Assembly: GCA_947493265.1 (NCBI GenBank)
Contig: CANLQL010000003.1
Location: forward strand, 750,485 to 814,484
Length of the DNA stretch: 64,000 bases
Direction of reading: 5' to 3'
DNA from: an uncultured Litoreibacter sp.
GTDB taxonomy: Bacteria > Pseudomonadota > Alphaproteobacteria > Rhodobacterales > Rhodobacteraceae
A model generated the notes under the pieces. It made no database searches, was not told the DNA's origin, and was given only the letters and a program-made list of their open reading frames with translations. The stretch's first letter is position 1. Every line of letters begins with the position of its first letter. The position numbers were made by a program, and so were the translations under genes. Of this stretch, positions 36,988-45,860 are shown piece by piece.

Positions 36988-38118
36988 TTACAGCGGTTCA
37001 ATATCGCCCTGCGCGCGGGTTGCGTGGAATTCTGCCGCGAATGCATCCAGCGCGTTTTGTTCGATCGCCCCTCTGAGACCGGACATCAGATCCTGATAAT
37101 ATTGCAGGTTGTGCCAGGTCAGCAGCATGGAGCTGATGATCTCCTGGGCGCGGAAGACGTGGTGCAGATACGCCCGGGAATAATTGCTGCAGGCAGGACA
37201 GCTGCAATTCTCGTCCAGCGGTCGCGGGTCATCCGCGTGACGGGCGTTCTTGATGTTGAGGACCCCAAGCCGGGTGAAGACCTGCCCGGTGCGGCCAGAT
37301 CGCGACGGGAGTACACAGTCGAACATATCGATGCCCCTTTGCACGGCACCGACGATGTCATCTGGCTTTCCGACGCCCATCAGATAGCGCGGCTTATCCT
37401 CGGGCAGCATGCCCGGCGCATAGTCCAGCACGTCAAACATCAGGCCTTGCCCCTCGCCCACGGCAAGGCCGCCGACTGCGTAGCCTTCAAATCCGACCGC
37501 ACGCAGCTTGTCAGCGCTTTCTTCGCGTTGGTCCTTGAAGACGGAGCCTTGCTGAATACCGAACAGCGCATAGCCCGGGCGATCCCCAAAAGCGTCACGT
37601 GACCGCGCGGCCCAACGCATCGACATTTGCATGGAGCGCAGGCTTTCTTCCTCGGTCGCCGGGAATGGTGTGCATTCGTCAAAGCACATGACGATGTCTG
37701 AGCCCAGAAGCTTCTGGATTTCCATTGACCGTTCCGGGGTCAACATATGTTTTGACCCGTCGATGTGCGATTTGAAGGTGACGCCGTCCTCGGACATTTT
37801 GCGCAAGGCATTCAAGCTCATCACCTGAAAGCCGCCGGAGTCGGTCAGGATCGGGCGATCCCAGTTCATGAATTTGTGCAAGCCGCCCAATTGATCAATG
37901 CGTTCAGCCGTCGGGCGGAGCATCAAGTGGTAGGTGTTGCCCAGCAAAATATCTGCGCCCGTCGCGCGCACGTTTTCTGGCATCATTGCCTTCACGGTGG
38001 CGGCTGTGCCCACGGGCATGAAGGCCGGTGTCTGGATCTGGCCTTTCGGCGTAGAGATCACACCGCGGCGTGCTTTGCCGTCGCGGGCGGAAATATCGTA
38101 GGAAAACAGCTTGCTCAT
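36988..38118 (-). CDS. tgt: tRNA-guanine transglycosylase
   Basis: Exchanges guanine 34 for preQ1 in queuosine tRNAs. It has 376 residues. Present are [35 protein letters not shown] near residue 90, [22 protein letters not shown], and the zinc site [16 protein letters not shown] near 304. I start at the ATG at 38118, preceded by AGGAG at normal spacing; the frame is open far upstream into the ctaD promoter region, which is not credible coding sequence. Divergent from ctaD. Confidence 0.96.
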   Translation of the reverse strand: MSKLFSYDISARDGKARRGVISTPKGQIQTPAFMPVGTAATVKAMMPENVRATGADILLGNTYHLMLRPTAERIDQLGGLHKFMNWDRPILTDSGGFQVMSLNALRKMSEDGVTFKSHIDGSKHMLTPERSMEIQKLLGSDIVMCFDECTPFPATEEESLRSMQMSMRWAARSRDAFGDRPGYALFGIQQGSVFKDQREESADKLRAVGFEGYAVGGLAVGEGQGLMFDVLDYAPGMLPEDKPRYLMGVGKPDDIVGAVQRGIDMFDCVLPSRSGRTGQVFTRLGVLNIKNARHADDPRPLDENCSCPACSNYSRAYLHHVFRAQEIISSMLLTWHNLQYYQDLMSGLRGAIEQNALDAFAAEFHATRAQGDIEPL

Positions 38119-38301
38119 AGGGCCGCTCCTATATGACCTCGCGGCTGCTGTGCAACCGGCGCGACAATTTTTCCACCTCTGCGGCAGGTTGCGGCATTGC
38201 CCCACGCGGCCATCCACACTAAACCGTGAATAATCGTCAGGGGTGAGTCCGTCTTCGGCACGCCTGACAGACCTAAACGACGCAAGAATCGGGAGAAATC
38301 C

Positions 38302-39969
38302 ATGGCCGACGCCGCCATTCAGGGACACGACCACGACGAACGCGGGTTCTTTACCCGTTGGTTTATGTCCACGAACCACAAAGATATCGGGATCTTGTAT
38401 CTCTTCACCGCAGGCCTGATGGGTTTTGTCTCGGTCGCATTCACCGTTTACATGCGCCTCGAGCTGATGGAACCCGGTGTTCAGTACATGTGTCTGGAAG
38501 GCGCGCGCTTTACGGCCGCGGCCCTGGCAGATTGTACGCCAAACGGCCATCTCTGGAACGTCTTAATCACGGGCCACGGCATCTTGATGATGTTCTTTGT
38601 GGTTATTCCCGCGCTTTTCGGCGGTTTCGGGAACTACTTCATGCCGTTGCAAATCGGTGCGCCGGATATGGCGTTCCCACGGATGAACAACCTGTCTTAC
38701 TGGATGTATGTCGCAGGCTGTTCGCTGGCCGTTGCATCGCTTCTGACCCCTGGCGGCAATGACCAGCTAGGCTCTGGTGTTGGCTGGGTGCTTTACGCGC
38801 CGCTGTCGACAACCGAGGCGGGCATGTCTACTGACTTCGCGATCTTCGCAGTCCACATGTCGGGGGCCTCTTCGATCCTTGGCGCGATCAACATGATCAC
38901 GACCTTCCTGAACATGCGGACACCGGGCATGACAATGCACAAAGTGCCGTTGTTTTCCTGGTCGATCTTCGTCACAGCCTGGTTGATCCTGTTGGCTTTG
39001 CCAGTTCTGGCGGGCGCGATCACAATGCTTCTGACAGACCGGAACTTCGGGACAACCTTCTTTGATGCTGCCGGTGGCGGCGATCCGATCCTCTATCAGC
39101 ACTTGTTGTGGTTCTTCGGTCACCCCGAAGTTTACATCATCGTTGTGCCTGGTTTCGGCATCATCAGCCACGTTATCGCAACCTTCTCGCGCAAGCCCAT
39201 CTTTGGCTATCTGCCGATGGTTTACGCGATGGTTGGCATTGGCGCGCTGGGCTTCGTTGTCTGGGCACACCACATGTACACAGTGGGTATGTCGCTGACA
39301 CAGCAGTCCTACTTTATGATGGCCACAATGGTGATCGCGGTGCCGACAGGCATCAAAATCTTCTCTTGGATTGCCACCATGTGGGGCGGCTCCATTGAGT
39401 TCAAGACGCCGATGTTGTGGGCCTTTGGCTTCCTGTTCCTGTTCACTTTGGGCGGGGTTACAGGCATCGTTCTGTCGCAAGCTGGTATCGACCGCGCGTA
39501 CCACGACACCTACTATGTGGTTGCGCACTTCCACTATGTGATGAGCCTCGGGGCCGTCTTCTCCATCTTTGCGGGGATCTACTTCTACTTCCCGAAAATG
39601 ACGGGTCGGATGTATCCTGAATGGGCGGGTAAACTGCACTTCTGGACAATGTTCATCGGCGCAAACATCACCTTCTTCCCACAGCACTTCCTGGGTCGCC
39701 AAGGTATGCCACGTCGCTACATCGACTATCCGGAAGCCTTTGCTTACTGGAACTACATCTCCTCCTGGGGTGCGTTCCTGAGCTTTGCCTCCTTCCTGTT
39801 CTTCATTGTCGTGATCTTCTACTCGCTGTTCTACGGTCGCAAATGTACCGACGCGAACCCTTGGAACGAGTATGCAGACACGCTGGAATGGACGTTGCCG
39901 TCCCCTCCTCCGGAGCACACATTTGAGATCCTGCCAAAGCAGTCTGAGTGGGATAAGGCAAAACACTGA
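38302..39969 (+). CDS. ctaD: Cytochrome c oxidase (aa3-type) subunit I
   Basis: Catalytic haem-copper subunit of the terminal oxidase, 555 residues with twelve transmembrane helices. The start [20 protein letters not shown] is typical, [11 protein letters not shown] holds a haem-a ligand His, and [17 protein letters not shown] holds the CuB His and cross-linked Tyr. AHHMYTVGM and [15 protein letters not shown] give the remaining haem and copper ligands. GGGAG precedes the ATG. Subunits II and III and assembly genes are absent nearby, so this is a detached ctaD; only DUF2244 follows. Confidence 0.96.
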   Translation: MADAAIQGHDHDERGFFTRWFMSTNHKDIGILYLFTAGLMGFVSVAFTVYMRLELMEPGVQYMCLEGARFTAAALADCTPNGHLWNVLITGHGILMMFFVVIPALFGGFGNYFMPLQIGAPDMAFPRMNNLSYWMYVAGCSLAVASLLTPGGNDQLGSGVGWVLYAPLSTTEAGMSTDFAIFAVHMSGASSILGAINMITTFLNMRTPGMTMHKVPLFSWSIFVTAWLILLALPVLAGAITMLLTDRNFGTTFFDAAGGGDPILYQHLLWFFGHPEVYIIVVPGFGIISHVIATFSRKPIFGYLPMVYAMVGIGALGFVVWAHHMYTVGMSLTQQSYFMMATMVIAVPTGIKIFSWIATMWGGSIEFKTPMLWAFGFLFLFTLGGVTGIVLSQAGIDRAYHDTYYVVAHFHYVMSLGAVFSIFAGIYFYFPKMTGRMYPEWAGKLHFWTMFIGANITFFPQHFLGRQGMPRRYIDYPEAFAYWNYISSWGAFLSFASFLFFIVVIFYSLFYGRKCTDANPWNEYADTLEWTLPSPPPEHTFEILPKQSEWDKAKH

Positions 39970-39983
39970 CTTAAGGGTTAGAC

Positions 39984-40523
39984 ATGCCGATCAAACATAT
40001 TGATCTTGCTGGAAGGGCCTCGGATTATCCCGAGGCCCTTTCGCATTACAGCGATGAGCCGCCGCTCTACCGGGTGGTTCTGTGGCCGCACCGGTCCTTA
40101 TCGCGGCAGGGGTTTGTCTGGTTCATCGCAGTTACATGCGGTTTCCTGGCCCTCCCCGTTCTGGCGCTTGTCGGCACGGCAGCCCTCTGGGGGTTGCTGC
40201 CGTTTCTGGTGCTGACCATTTGGGCGATGTGGTTCTTCCTGATGCGAAGCTACCGCGATGGATATCTGGTCGAAGAGCTTAGCCTGTGGCCAGACCATCT
40301 GGAACTTATCCGGACGTCCCCCAAAGATGGGCGCAAGGAATGGGGGGCGAACCCCTATTGGGTGGAGATAGCTACCCATGACAAACCAGTTGAGAATTAC
40401 CTGACCCTGCGCGGCGGTCCACGAGAGGTCGAGCTGGGGGCCTTTCTCAGCGCGGACGAGCGGTTGGAACTGAAAGAAGAGCTGGAAATGAAGCTGCGTT
40501 TTCTGGCAACCGAGACGCACTAA
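39984..40523 (+). CDS. DUF2244 family membrane protein
   Basis: A 179-residue protein with two adjacent transmembrane helices at about residues 45-85. PLYRVVLWPHRSLSRQGFVWFI and MRSYRDGYLVEELSLWPDHLELIR around them are DUF2244 features; the C-terminal part is soluble and probably cytoplasmic. The family is frequently found next to cytochrome oxidase genes in alphaproteobacteria, but no role is proven. It begins 14 bp after ctaD, so it is co-transcribed with it. Confidence 0.88.
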   Translation: MPIKHIDLAGRASDYPEALSHYSDEPPLYRVVLWPHRSLSRQGFVWFIAVTCGFLALPVLALVGTAALWGLLPFLVLTIWAMWFFLMRSYRDGYLVEELSLWPDHLELIRTSPKDGRKEWGANPYWVEIATHDKPVENYLTLRGGPREVELGAFLSADERLELKEELEMKLRFLATETH

Positions 40524-40595
40524 ATTCGCTGCTCTGACCCGGTTGCAGGATTAGCTACGGCAATACCGCGGAGCCTTGTTGGGCGAATACCAAGT

Positions 40596-41057
40596 CTACT
40601 GGCTGAGACGTTCTTTGACGATTGGACCAACGGATCCAAAATCCATCTGCCCGGTATATTTCGCCTTCAACGCGCCCATAACCTTGCCCATATCGCGAAT
40701 AGACTCGGCCCCGACGATCTTGATCGCCTCTTCCACCGCATTGGCGGTTTCTTCCTCGTTAAGCTGTGCAGGCAGGAAAACTTCGATTTCCTTGATCTCT
40801 TCACGCTCTTTTTCCGCCAACTCGACACGGCCGCCTTCGTCATACGCGCGCGCGCTCTCCTGGCGTTGTTTGACCATCTTGCCTAGGATCGCGAGGATTT
40901 CCGGGTCGCCAACGGATTTTCCGTCGACCCGCAACGCGATATCCTGATCCTTGATCGCAGCGTTGATCAGCCGCAACGTTCCAAGTTTTGTCGCGTTTTT
41001 GGCCTTCATCGCTTCTTTCAGATCTTCCGTGATCTGGGTGCGCAGGTCTTTGGACAT
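40596..41057 (-). CDS. GatB/YqeY domain protein
   Basis: A 153-residue helical protein with MKAKNATKLGTLRLINAAIKDQDI at residues 16-39, QRQESARAYDEGGR near 67 and a C-terminal DMGKVMGALKAKYTGQMDFG, all of the YqeY family. YqeY resembles the tRNA-binding tail of GatB; its function is unclear. Divergent from carA with a 166-bp gap, an arrangement common in this order. Confidence 0.93.
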   Translation of the reverse strand: MSKDLRTQITEDLKEAMKAKNATKLGTLRLINAAIKDQDIALRVDGKSVGDPEILAILGKMVKQRQESARAYDEGGRVELAEKEREEIKEIEVFLPAQLNEEETANAVEEAIKIVGAESIRDMGKVMGALKAKYTGQMDFGSVGPIVKERLSQ

Positions 41058-41153
41058 CAGGCCCTCCGGGGTCAGTTCAAGTATCTGGTTCTATCGAAAA
41101 GCAATGCGGGCGACAACACCCATGATTTAGGGGCCAAACAGCCGCTAATCCGG

Positions 41154-41182
41154 TTGACGCTCCATCGGTGCGGCCTTAGACA
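41154..41182 (+). promoter_or_regulatory. Candidate sigma-70 promoter for carA
   Basis: TTGACG (41154-41159), a 17-bp spacer and TAGACA (41177-41182) lie 41 bp before the carA ATG. The -35 is a five-of-six match, the -10 weaker. Confidence 0.45.
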
Positions 41183-41223
41183 TGGCCAAATTTTGCGCCA
41201 TTCCATGTGAGGGAGAAACACCC

Positions 41224-42366
41224 ATGTCCTCCACCCCGACAGCCTGCCTTGTTCTGGCCGATGGTACCGTATTTTATGGACAAGGGTTTGGCGCAACCGG
41301 CACCACCGTGGCCGAGCTGTGCTTCAACACCGCGATGACTGGCTATCAGGAGATCATGACCGACCCGTCCTATGCAGGCCAGGTCGTGACCTTCACGTTT
41401 CCTCATATCGGCAATACCGGCGTGACACAGGAAGATGACGAAACTGCCGACCCTGTGGCGGCTGGTATCGTCGTCAAATGGGACCCGACCGCACCGTCCA
41501 ACTGGCGGTCCCAGCAAGATCTGTCCGCTTGGATGGAAAGCCGGGGTCGCATCGGCATGGGTGGTGTTGATACGCGGCGGCTGACACGGGCAATTCGCGC
41601 CCAAGGGGCCCCGCACGTGGCAATGCAGCATGCGCCTGACGGCAAGTTCGACCTTGAGGGCCTGATTGCCAAGGCGCGCGATTTCGCGGGTCTGGAAGGT
41701 CTTGATCTGGCCAAGGAAGTCACCTGCGCGCAATCCTACACATGGGATGAGATGCGGTGGGCTTGGCCGGACGGCTTCCCGAAGCGCACCACGCCCGGCC
41801 ACAAGGTCGTTGCAATTGACTATGGCGCCAAACGCAACATCCTGCGTTGCCTGGCCTCTGCTGGATGCGACGTCACTGTATTGCCGGCGACAGCAACGGC
41901 TGAAGACGTGTTGGCGCTTAACCCTGACGGCGTTTTCCTATCCAACGGCCCCGGCGATCCCGCTGCGACAGGGGAATATGCCGTGCCGATGATCCAGGAA
42001 ATTCTAACCAAGGAATTACCTGTTTTCGGGATTTGCCTTGGCCATCAGATGTTGGCGCTGGCTTTGGGCGCAAACACGATCAAGATGAACCACGGCCATC
42101 ACGGGGCCAACCACCCCGTCAAGGATATGGAGACCGGGAAGGTCGAAATAACCTCAATGAACCATGGGTTTACGGTCGACAGCCAAACCCTGCCAGCGCA
42201 TGTAATGGAGACGCATGTATCACTGTTTGATGGCTCCAACTGCGGCATTCGGGTCAAGGACAAGCCGGTCTTTTCGGTACAATATCACCCCGAAGCCAGC
42301 CCCGGCCCGCAAGACAGTTACTACCTGTTCGAGCGTTTCGCGGCAGAGATGGCCGCGCGCGCCTAG
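41224..42366 (+). CDS. carA: Carbamoyl-phosphate synthase small (glutaminase) subunit
   Basis: Provides ammonia from glutamine for carbamoyl phosphate, feeding arginine and pyrimidine synthesis. It has 380 residues. The N-terminal domain starts LVLADGTVFYGQGFGA. The class I amidotransferase domain has LSNGPGDPAA near 243, the nucleophile in FGICLGHQML near 267, MNHGHHGANHP near 287 and HPEASPGPQD near 357. ATG at 41224 follows GAGGGAG; the frame continues upstream to 41182 but without a ribosome site. carB is not in the window. Confidence 0.97.
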   Translation: MSSTPTACLVLADGTVFYGQGFGATGTTVAELCFNTAMTGYQEIMTDPSYAGQVVTFTFPHIGNTGVTQEDDETADPVAAGIVVKWDPTAPSNWRSQQDLSAWMESRGRIGMGGVDTRRLTRAIRAQGAPHVAMQHAPDGKFDLEGLIAKARDFAGLEGLDLAKEVTCAQSYTWDEMRWAWPDGFPKRTTPGHKVVAIDYGAKRNILRCLASAGCDVTVLPATATAEDVLALNPDGVFLSNGPGDPAATGEYAVPMIQEILTKELPVFGICLGHQMLALALGANTIKMNHGHHGANHPVKDMETGKVEITSMNHGFTVDSQTLPAHVMETHVSLFDGSNCGIRVKDKPVFSVQYHPEASPGPQDSYYLFERFAAEMAARA

Positions 42367-42379
42367 TGCCCCGGTCCTG

Positions 42380-42394
42380 TTAAGGACGATTTAA
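42380..42394. promoter_or_regulatory. CtrA-type site TTAA-N7-TTAA
   Basis: A complete TTAA-GGACGAT-TTAA lies in the 80-bp gap between carA and the MshEN-like glycosyltransferase, 53 bp before the chosen start. It matches the consensus of the cell-cycle and motility regulator CtrA of alphaproteobacteria. Confidence 0.6.
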
Positions 42395-42446
42395 ACAATT
42401 TTCTTCAAAACCAATCGGGTCGCATTTTTGTTTGAGACCCGGGTTC

Positions 42447-44429
42447 ATGAACGCACCGCTATCGCCGATCAAATTTCGTCCTGACAGGACGCGCGATCTG
42501 AACATGTCGGTCGCGCCACCGCGCGCATCGTCATTGCGGGCCCCGGCATCGGCCCCGTTAGGTCAAATCCTTCTGGATCAGGGGCTGATCACCAAGGCAG
42601 ACCTGAACCGTGCGTTGGCGCTGCAAAAGCGCTGGTCGGCCCCGCTTGGCCAGATCCTGATCAGTGAAGACTGTGTCTCCGATATTTCCGTGGCGCGCGC
42701 GCTGTCGCAGCAAGCTGGCAAAGTGTTTGTTGATCTTGATAAATCGCCCCCTGACCCAAGATTGATGGAGAAATTTACGGCGGTAGAATGCTTGAAGTTG
42801 GGCTTTCTGCCCTACCGACTGCAAGGCGGTGCCTTTGTGATCGCACTGACGCTGCAAGCTGATATTGCGGAAGTTTCTCGCCGCCTGCCACCCGGCTACG
42901 GCAATCTTCGCTTTGTTGTCGTTTTGGAACGTCAATTACATTTGGCCTTGCAGAAAAGTTGCGCGCCAGAACTTAGCAAAGCCGCAGAGATGCAAACCCC
43001 TGCCCGGTATAGTTGCCGGGACTGGTCCACCAAACGGGCCTGTCTTGTCACCGGTGCAATGGCGGGCGCGTTTGTGCTGGCCGTAATGCTGACAGGCGCA
43101 CAGGCCGTTGCCGTCCTGTTTTACATTGCAATTGGGGTGTTGCTGATCAACTCAGTTTTGAAGGCAGCCTGTCTGGCTGCGCTCCCGTTCAAGCGCGCTC
43201 AGGCGCGGCCGTTGAAGCATCTTCAGGCAGATGGCGCGGAAGTGTTGCCGAAGTTCTCCATTCTTGTTCCCTTGTTCAAAGAGCAAGACATTGCAACTGC
43301 GCTTGTTAAGCGCCTGGAAAAAATAGATTATCCGCGTGCGCTGCTTGAGGTTTGCTTGATCGTGGAAGCAGATGATCCCGTCACGCGTCGCGCGCTTCAC
43401 AAAGATCGGCTTCCCGGTTGGATGCGGGTAATTCGGGTGCCGCAAGGGACGCTGAAAACAAAACCGCGCGCGATGAATTATGCGTTGAATTTCACCACTG
43501 GCAGTTTGATTGGCGTTTATGACGCCGAAGATGCGCCCGCACCTGATCAGCTGCATGTGGTGGCGCAGCGCTTTGCCGAGGTCGATCCGAAAGTCGCCTG
43601 CCTGCAGGGGATCTTGTCATTTTACAACGGCCATACCAACTGGTTATCGCGCTGCTTTTCCTTTGAATATGCCGGGTGGTTCCGGGTCATGCTGCCCGGT
43701 CTCCAAAAGATCGGTTTTGCGATCCCGTTGGGGGGCACAACCCTGTTTTTTCGCCGAGACGTTCTGATCAAGCTGGGCGCTTGGGATTCGCACAATGTCA
43801 CCGAGGACGCTGATCTTGGGATGCGGCTTGCCCGGCACGGATACCGCAGTGAGATGATCGAAACGATCACTGAGGAAGAAGCCAACAGCCGTGTTTGGCC
43901 ATGGATCCGGCAACGATCGCGCTGGTTAAAGGGCTACGCGATCACGTGGGCTGTTCACATGCGCAACCCTTTGAAATTGCTACGTGAGCTTGGGGTTTGG
44001 AAGTTTACTGGGTTTCAGGTTCTGTTCTTGGGAACGCTGGCTGCGTTTCTTCTTGCCCCACTTTTCTGGTGGAATGTTGCGGCGTTTGTTTTTGGTCTGC
44101 CGAATCCGGTTCTTCAACAGATCGATGGCACCACTTTGGCATTTGTCACCGCAAGCTTCATCGCATCAGAAGTGGTCACGCTTTCGGTTTTCCTAACTGC
44201 CGCCCTCAAGTTGGAAAAACGCCCGAACCTGGCGTGGCTTCTGACACTACCAACATATTTCATCTTTGGAACGCTGGCGGCTTATCGTGGCGGGATCGAG
44301 TTGCTGTTCCGGCCATTCTTTTGGGACAAAACTGCCCATGGCATGTTCGGCGGGGCCCAGATCGATCAGACCAAACCCACGCCTGTAGAACCCGTCAATC
44401 GGAAGATATTTTCCCGGCGTCAATTTTGA
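42447..44429 (+). CDS. Membrane glycosyltransferase with N-terminal MshEN-like (c-di-GMP receptor) domain
   Basis: A 660-residue fusion. Residues 37-60 and 66-89 are two 24-residue LG-x2-L/I...Q motifs separated by five residues, the MshEN layout of type II secretion and MSHA ATPases that binds c-di-GMP; the usual RLG appears as PLG in both. Helices at about 185-225 lead to a processive family 2 transferase: DAEDAP near 358, EDADLG near 453, QRSRW near 489, and four C-terminal helices. It probably makes a surface polysaccharide. Start ATG 42447 has no clear ribosome site; ATG 42504 is possible and keeps both motifs. A CtrA-type site lies upstream. Confidence 0.85.
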   Translation: MNAPLSPIKFRPDRTRDLNMSVAPPRASSLRAPASAPLGQILLDQGLITKADLNRALALQKRWSAPLGQILISEDCVSDISVARALSQQAGKVFVDLDKSPPDPRLMEKFTAVECLKLGFLPYRLQGGAFVIALTLQADIAEVSRRLPPGYGNLRFVVVLERQLHLALQKSCAPELSKAAEMQTPARYSCRDWSTKRACLVTGAMAGAFVLAVMLTGAQAVAVLFYIAIGVLLINSVLKAACLAALPFKRAQARPLKHLQADGAEVLPKFSILVPLFKEQDIATALVKRLEKIDYPRALLEVCLIVEADDPVTRRALHKDRLPGWMRVIRVPQGTLKTKPRAMNYALNFTTGSLIGVYDAEDAPAPDQLHVVAQRFAEVDPKVACLQGILSFYNGHTNWLSRCFSFEYAGWFRVMLPGLQKIGFAIPLGGTTLFFRRDVLIKLGAWDSHNVTEDADLGMRLARHGYRSEMIETITEEEANSRVWPWIRQRSRWLKGYAITWAVHMRNPLKLLRELGVWKFTGFQVLFLGTLAAFLLAPLFWWNVAAFVFGLPNPVLQQIDGTTLAFVTASFIASEVVTLSVFLTAALKLEKRPNLAWLLTLPTYFIFGTLAAYRGGIELLFRPFFWDKTAHGMFGGAQIDQTKPTPVEPVNRKIFSRRQF

Positions 44430-45045
44430 TCCGCGTCTTGAACGCGACAGAAAGGTGATCGCGAAGCGCTTGGGCGGCCAGCGCCCCATCACCAGCTTCG
44501 ATTGCGCGCACAATGTTGAGATGCTCTTCCAAAGCTACGACACCGCGCCCTTCGGCGGCCAATGACGTCGTCGCCAGCAAGGCCATCGAGCGATAGACCA
44601 GATCCAGTTGCTGCACCAGAAAGCGGTTGTGGGAGGCCAGATGAATTTGCCGGTGAAACCGGCGATTGGCCTGCGCCAGCTGCGTTGGTTGATCTACAAA
44701 TGCGCGGTCTTCTTCGACCATATCATAGAGCACTTTGACCTCTTCTGGGGCTGCGTGGCGTGCCGCAAGCTCCGCCGCCAGCCCTTCCAGAGACGCGCGG
44801 ACAACATAAAGTTCTGCCATTTCCGTGTAATTGAGCGCAGCGACGATCAAACTGCGCCCGTCGCGCTTCAACATGGATTGCGTCTCAAGACGCTGCAACG
44901 CCTCACGGATTGGGGTGCGCGACACACCAAAGCGGTCGGCCAGCTCACTTTCCACAAGCCTGTCACCGGGTTTATAGGTCCCGACATCGATCGCATTCAG
45001 GATCAGACCATAGGCGTCTTGCGGAGCTGATTTTGCCAATGACAT
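44395..45045 (-). CDS. GntR family regulator with FCD domain
   Basis: A 216-residue regulator. The winged helix has GTYKPGDRLVESELADRFGVSRTPIREALQRLETQ (residues 22-56), and the FCD domain follows with FHRQIHLASHNRFL and EEHLNIVRAIEAGD, the latter carrying metal-binding His; a third is in ALRDHL. The ligand is unknown. Its 3' end overlaps the end of the opposite-strand glycosyltransferase by 35 bp. No TGTGATCACA element is seen before it, so it is unlikely to share the site of the GntR at 18 kb. Confidence 0.9.
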   Translation of the reverse strand: MSLAKSAPQDAYGLILNAIDVGTYKPGDRLVESELADRFGVSRTPIREALQRLETQSMLKRDGRSLIVAALNYTEMAELYVVRASLEGLAAELAARHAAPEEVKVLYDMVEEDRAFVDQPTQLAQANRRFHRQIHLASHNRFLVQQLDLVYRSMALLATTSLAAEGRGVVALEEHLNIVRAIEAGDGALAAQALRDHLSVAFKTRIKIDAGKISSD

Positions 45046-45175
45046 TTCGCGTTTTCCTTCTCAATTTCAGCACATTACTCAAAGGTTGCCGCATCAAACA
45101 AGGATTTCGGTGAATTGGGTGCAAGAAACGTGTTTCCGGCTTTATGCCGCCCTTCGAAAATCATACGCTAAACGA

Positions 45176-45823
45176 ATGATAAAAAACCAGTTTTCCCATG
45201 TCAGGTATTGGGTGTTCGATCTTGACCACACGCTTTATGCGCCCGAAGTGCGCCTATTCGATCAAATCGAGGTGCATATGACACGTTGGGTGATGCAAAC
45301 GGCTGGCGTCGATGCCCAACAAGCCAATGCGCTGCGGAAATCCTATTGGCAGGATTATGGGACAACGCTGGCCGGCCTTATGGCGCATCACGACATTGAC
45401 GCCCATGCCTATCTGGAAGAGGTGCATGACATATCGTTCGCGGACCTACAGCCTGATCCGGTTCTGCGCGCACAGATATCTGCGCTGCCCGGCCGCAAGA
45501 TCGTTTATACCAATGGCAGTCGACCTTATGCCGAAAACGTTCTGAGTGCGCGGGGTCTGTCGGACATCTTTGATGCAATCTACGGCGTAGAACATGCAAA
45601 TCTCCGCCCCAAACCCGAGCGGGCCGCCTTTGACGCCATTTTCGCGTTGGATGGTGCAGAGCCCGAACGTGGCGCAATGTTCGAGGATGATGCGAGAAAT
45701 CTGGCTGTGCCGCATGATCTGGGCATGAAGACGGTGCATGTCGCGCCCAAGCCTGAGCCCGCAACGCATATTCACCACCATACGGCAGATATCAGCGACT
45801 TTCTGAAGCAGATTGTCGGTTGA
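45176..45823 (+). CDS. HAD family pyrimidine 5'-nucleotidase-like hydrolase
   Basis: A 215-residue phosphatase. WVFDLDHTLYAP holds the nucleophile DxD (residues 14-16), VYTNGS near 107 is motif II, KPERAAFDAIF near 146 gives the motif III lysine and MFEDDARNL near 168 motif IV. This matches the SDT1/PPM1-like pyrimidine 5'-nucleotidase group. I use the ATG at 45176 since the frame upstream to 45086 has no typical family residues. It precedes the UbiH-type gene by 37 bp on the same strand. Confidence 0.87.
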   Translation: MIKNQFSHVRYWVFDLDHTLYAPEVRLFDQIEVHMTRWVMQTAGVDAQQANALRKSYWQDYGTTLAGLMAHHDIDAHAYLEEVHDISFADLQPDPVLRAQISALPGRKIVYTNGSRPYAENVLSARGLSDIFDAIYGVEHANLRPKPERAAFDAIFALDGAEPERGAMFEDDARNLAVPHDLGMKTVHVAPKPEPATHIHHHTADISDFLKQIVG

Positions 45824-45860
45824 GGATGGCTGTGCCGCCGAGTTGGGCTAGGTTTAGGGC

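Noticed and set aside
42477-42491. CGTCCTG-A-CAGGACG palindrome near the start of the MshEN-glycosyltransferase
   Set aside because: It probably lies within the coding region, and a one-base loop is not a realistic hairpin. It would matter only if translation begins at 42504.
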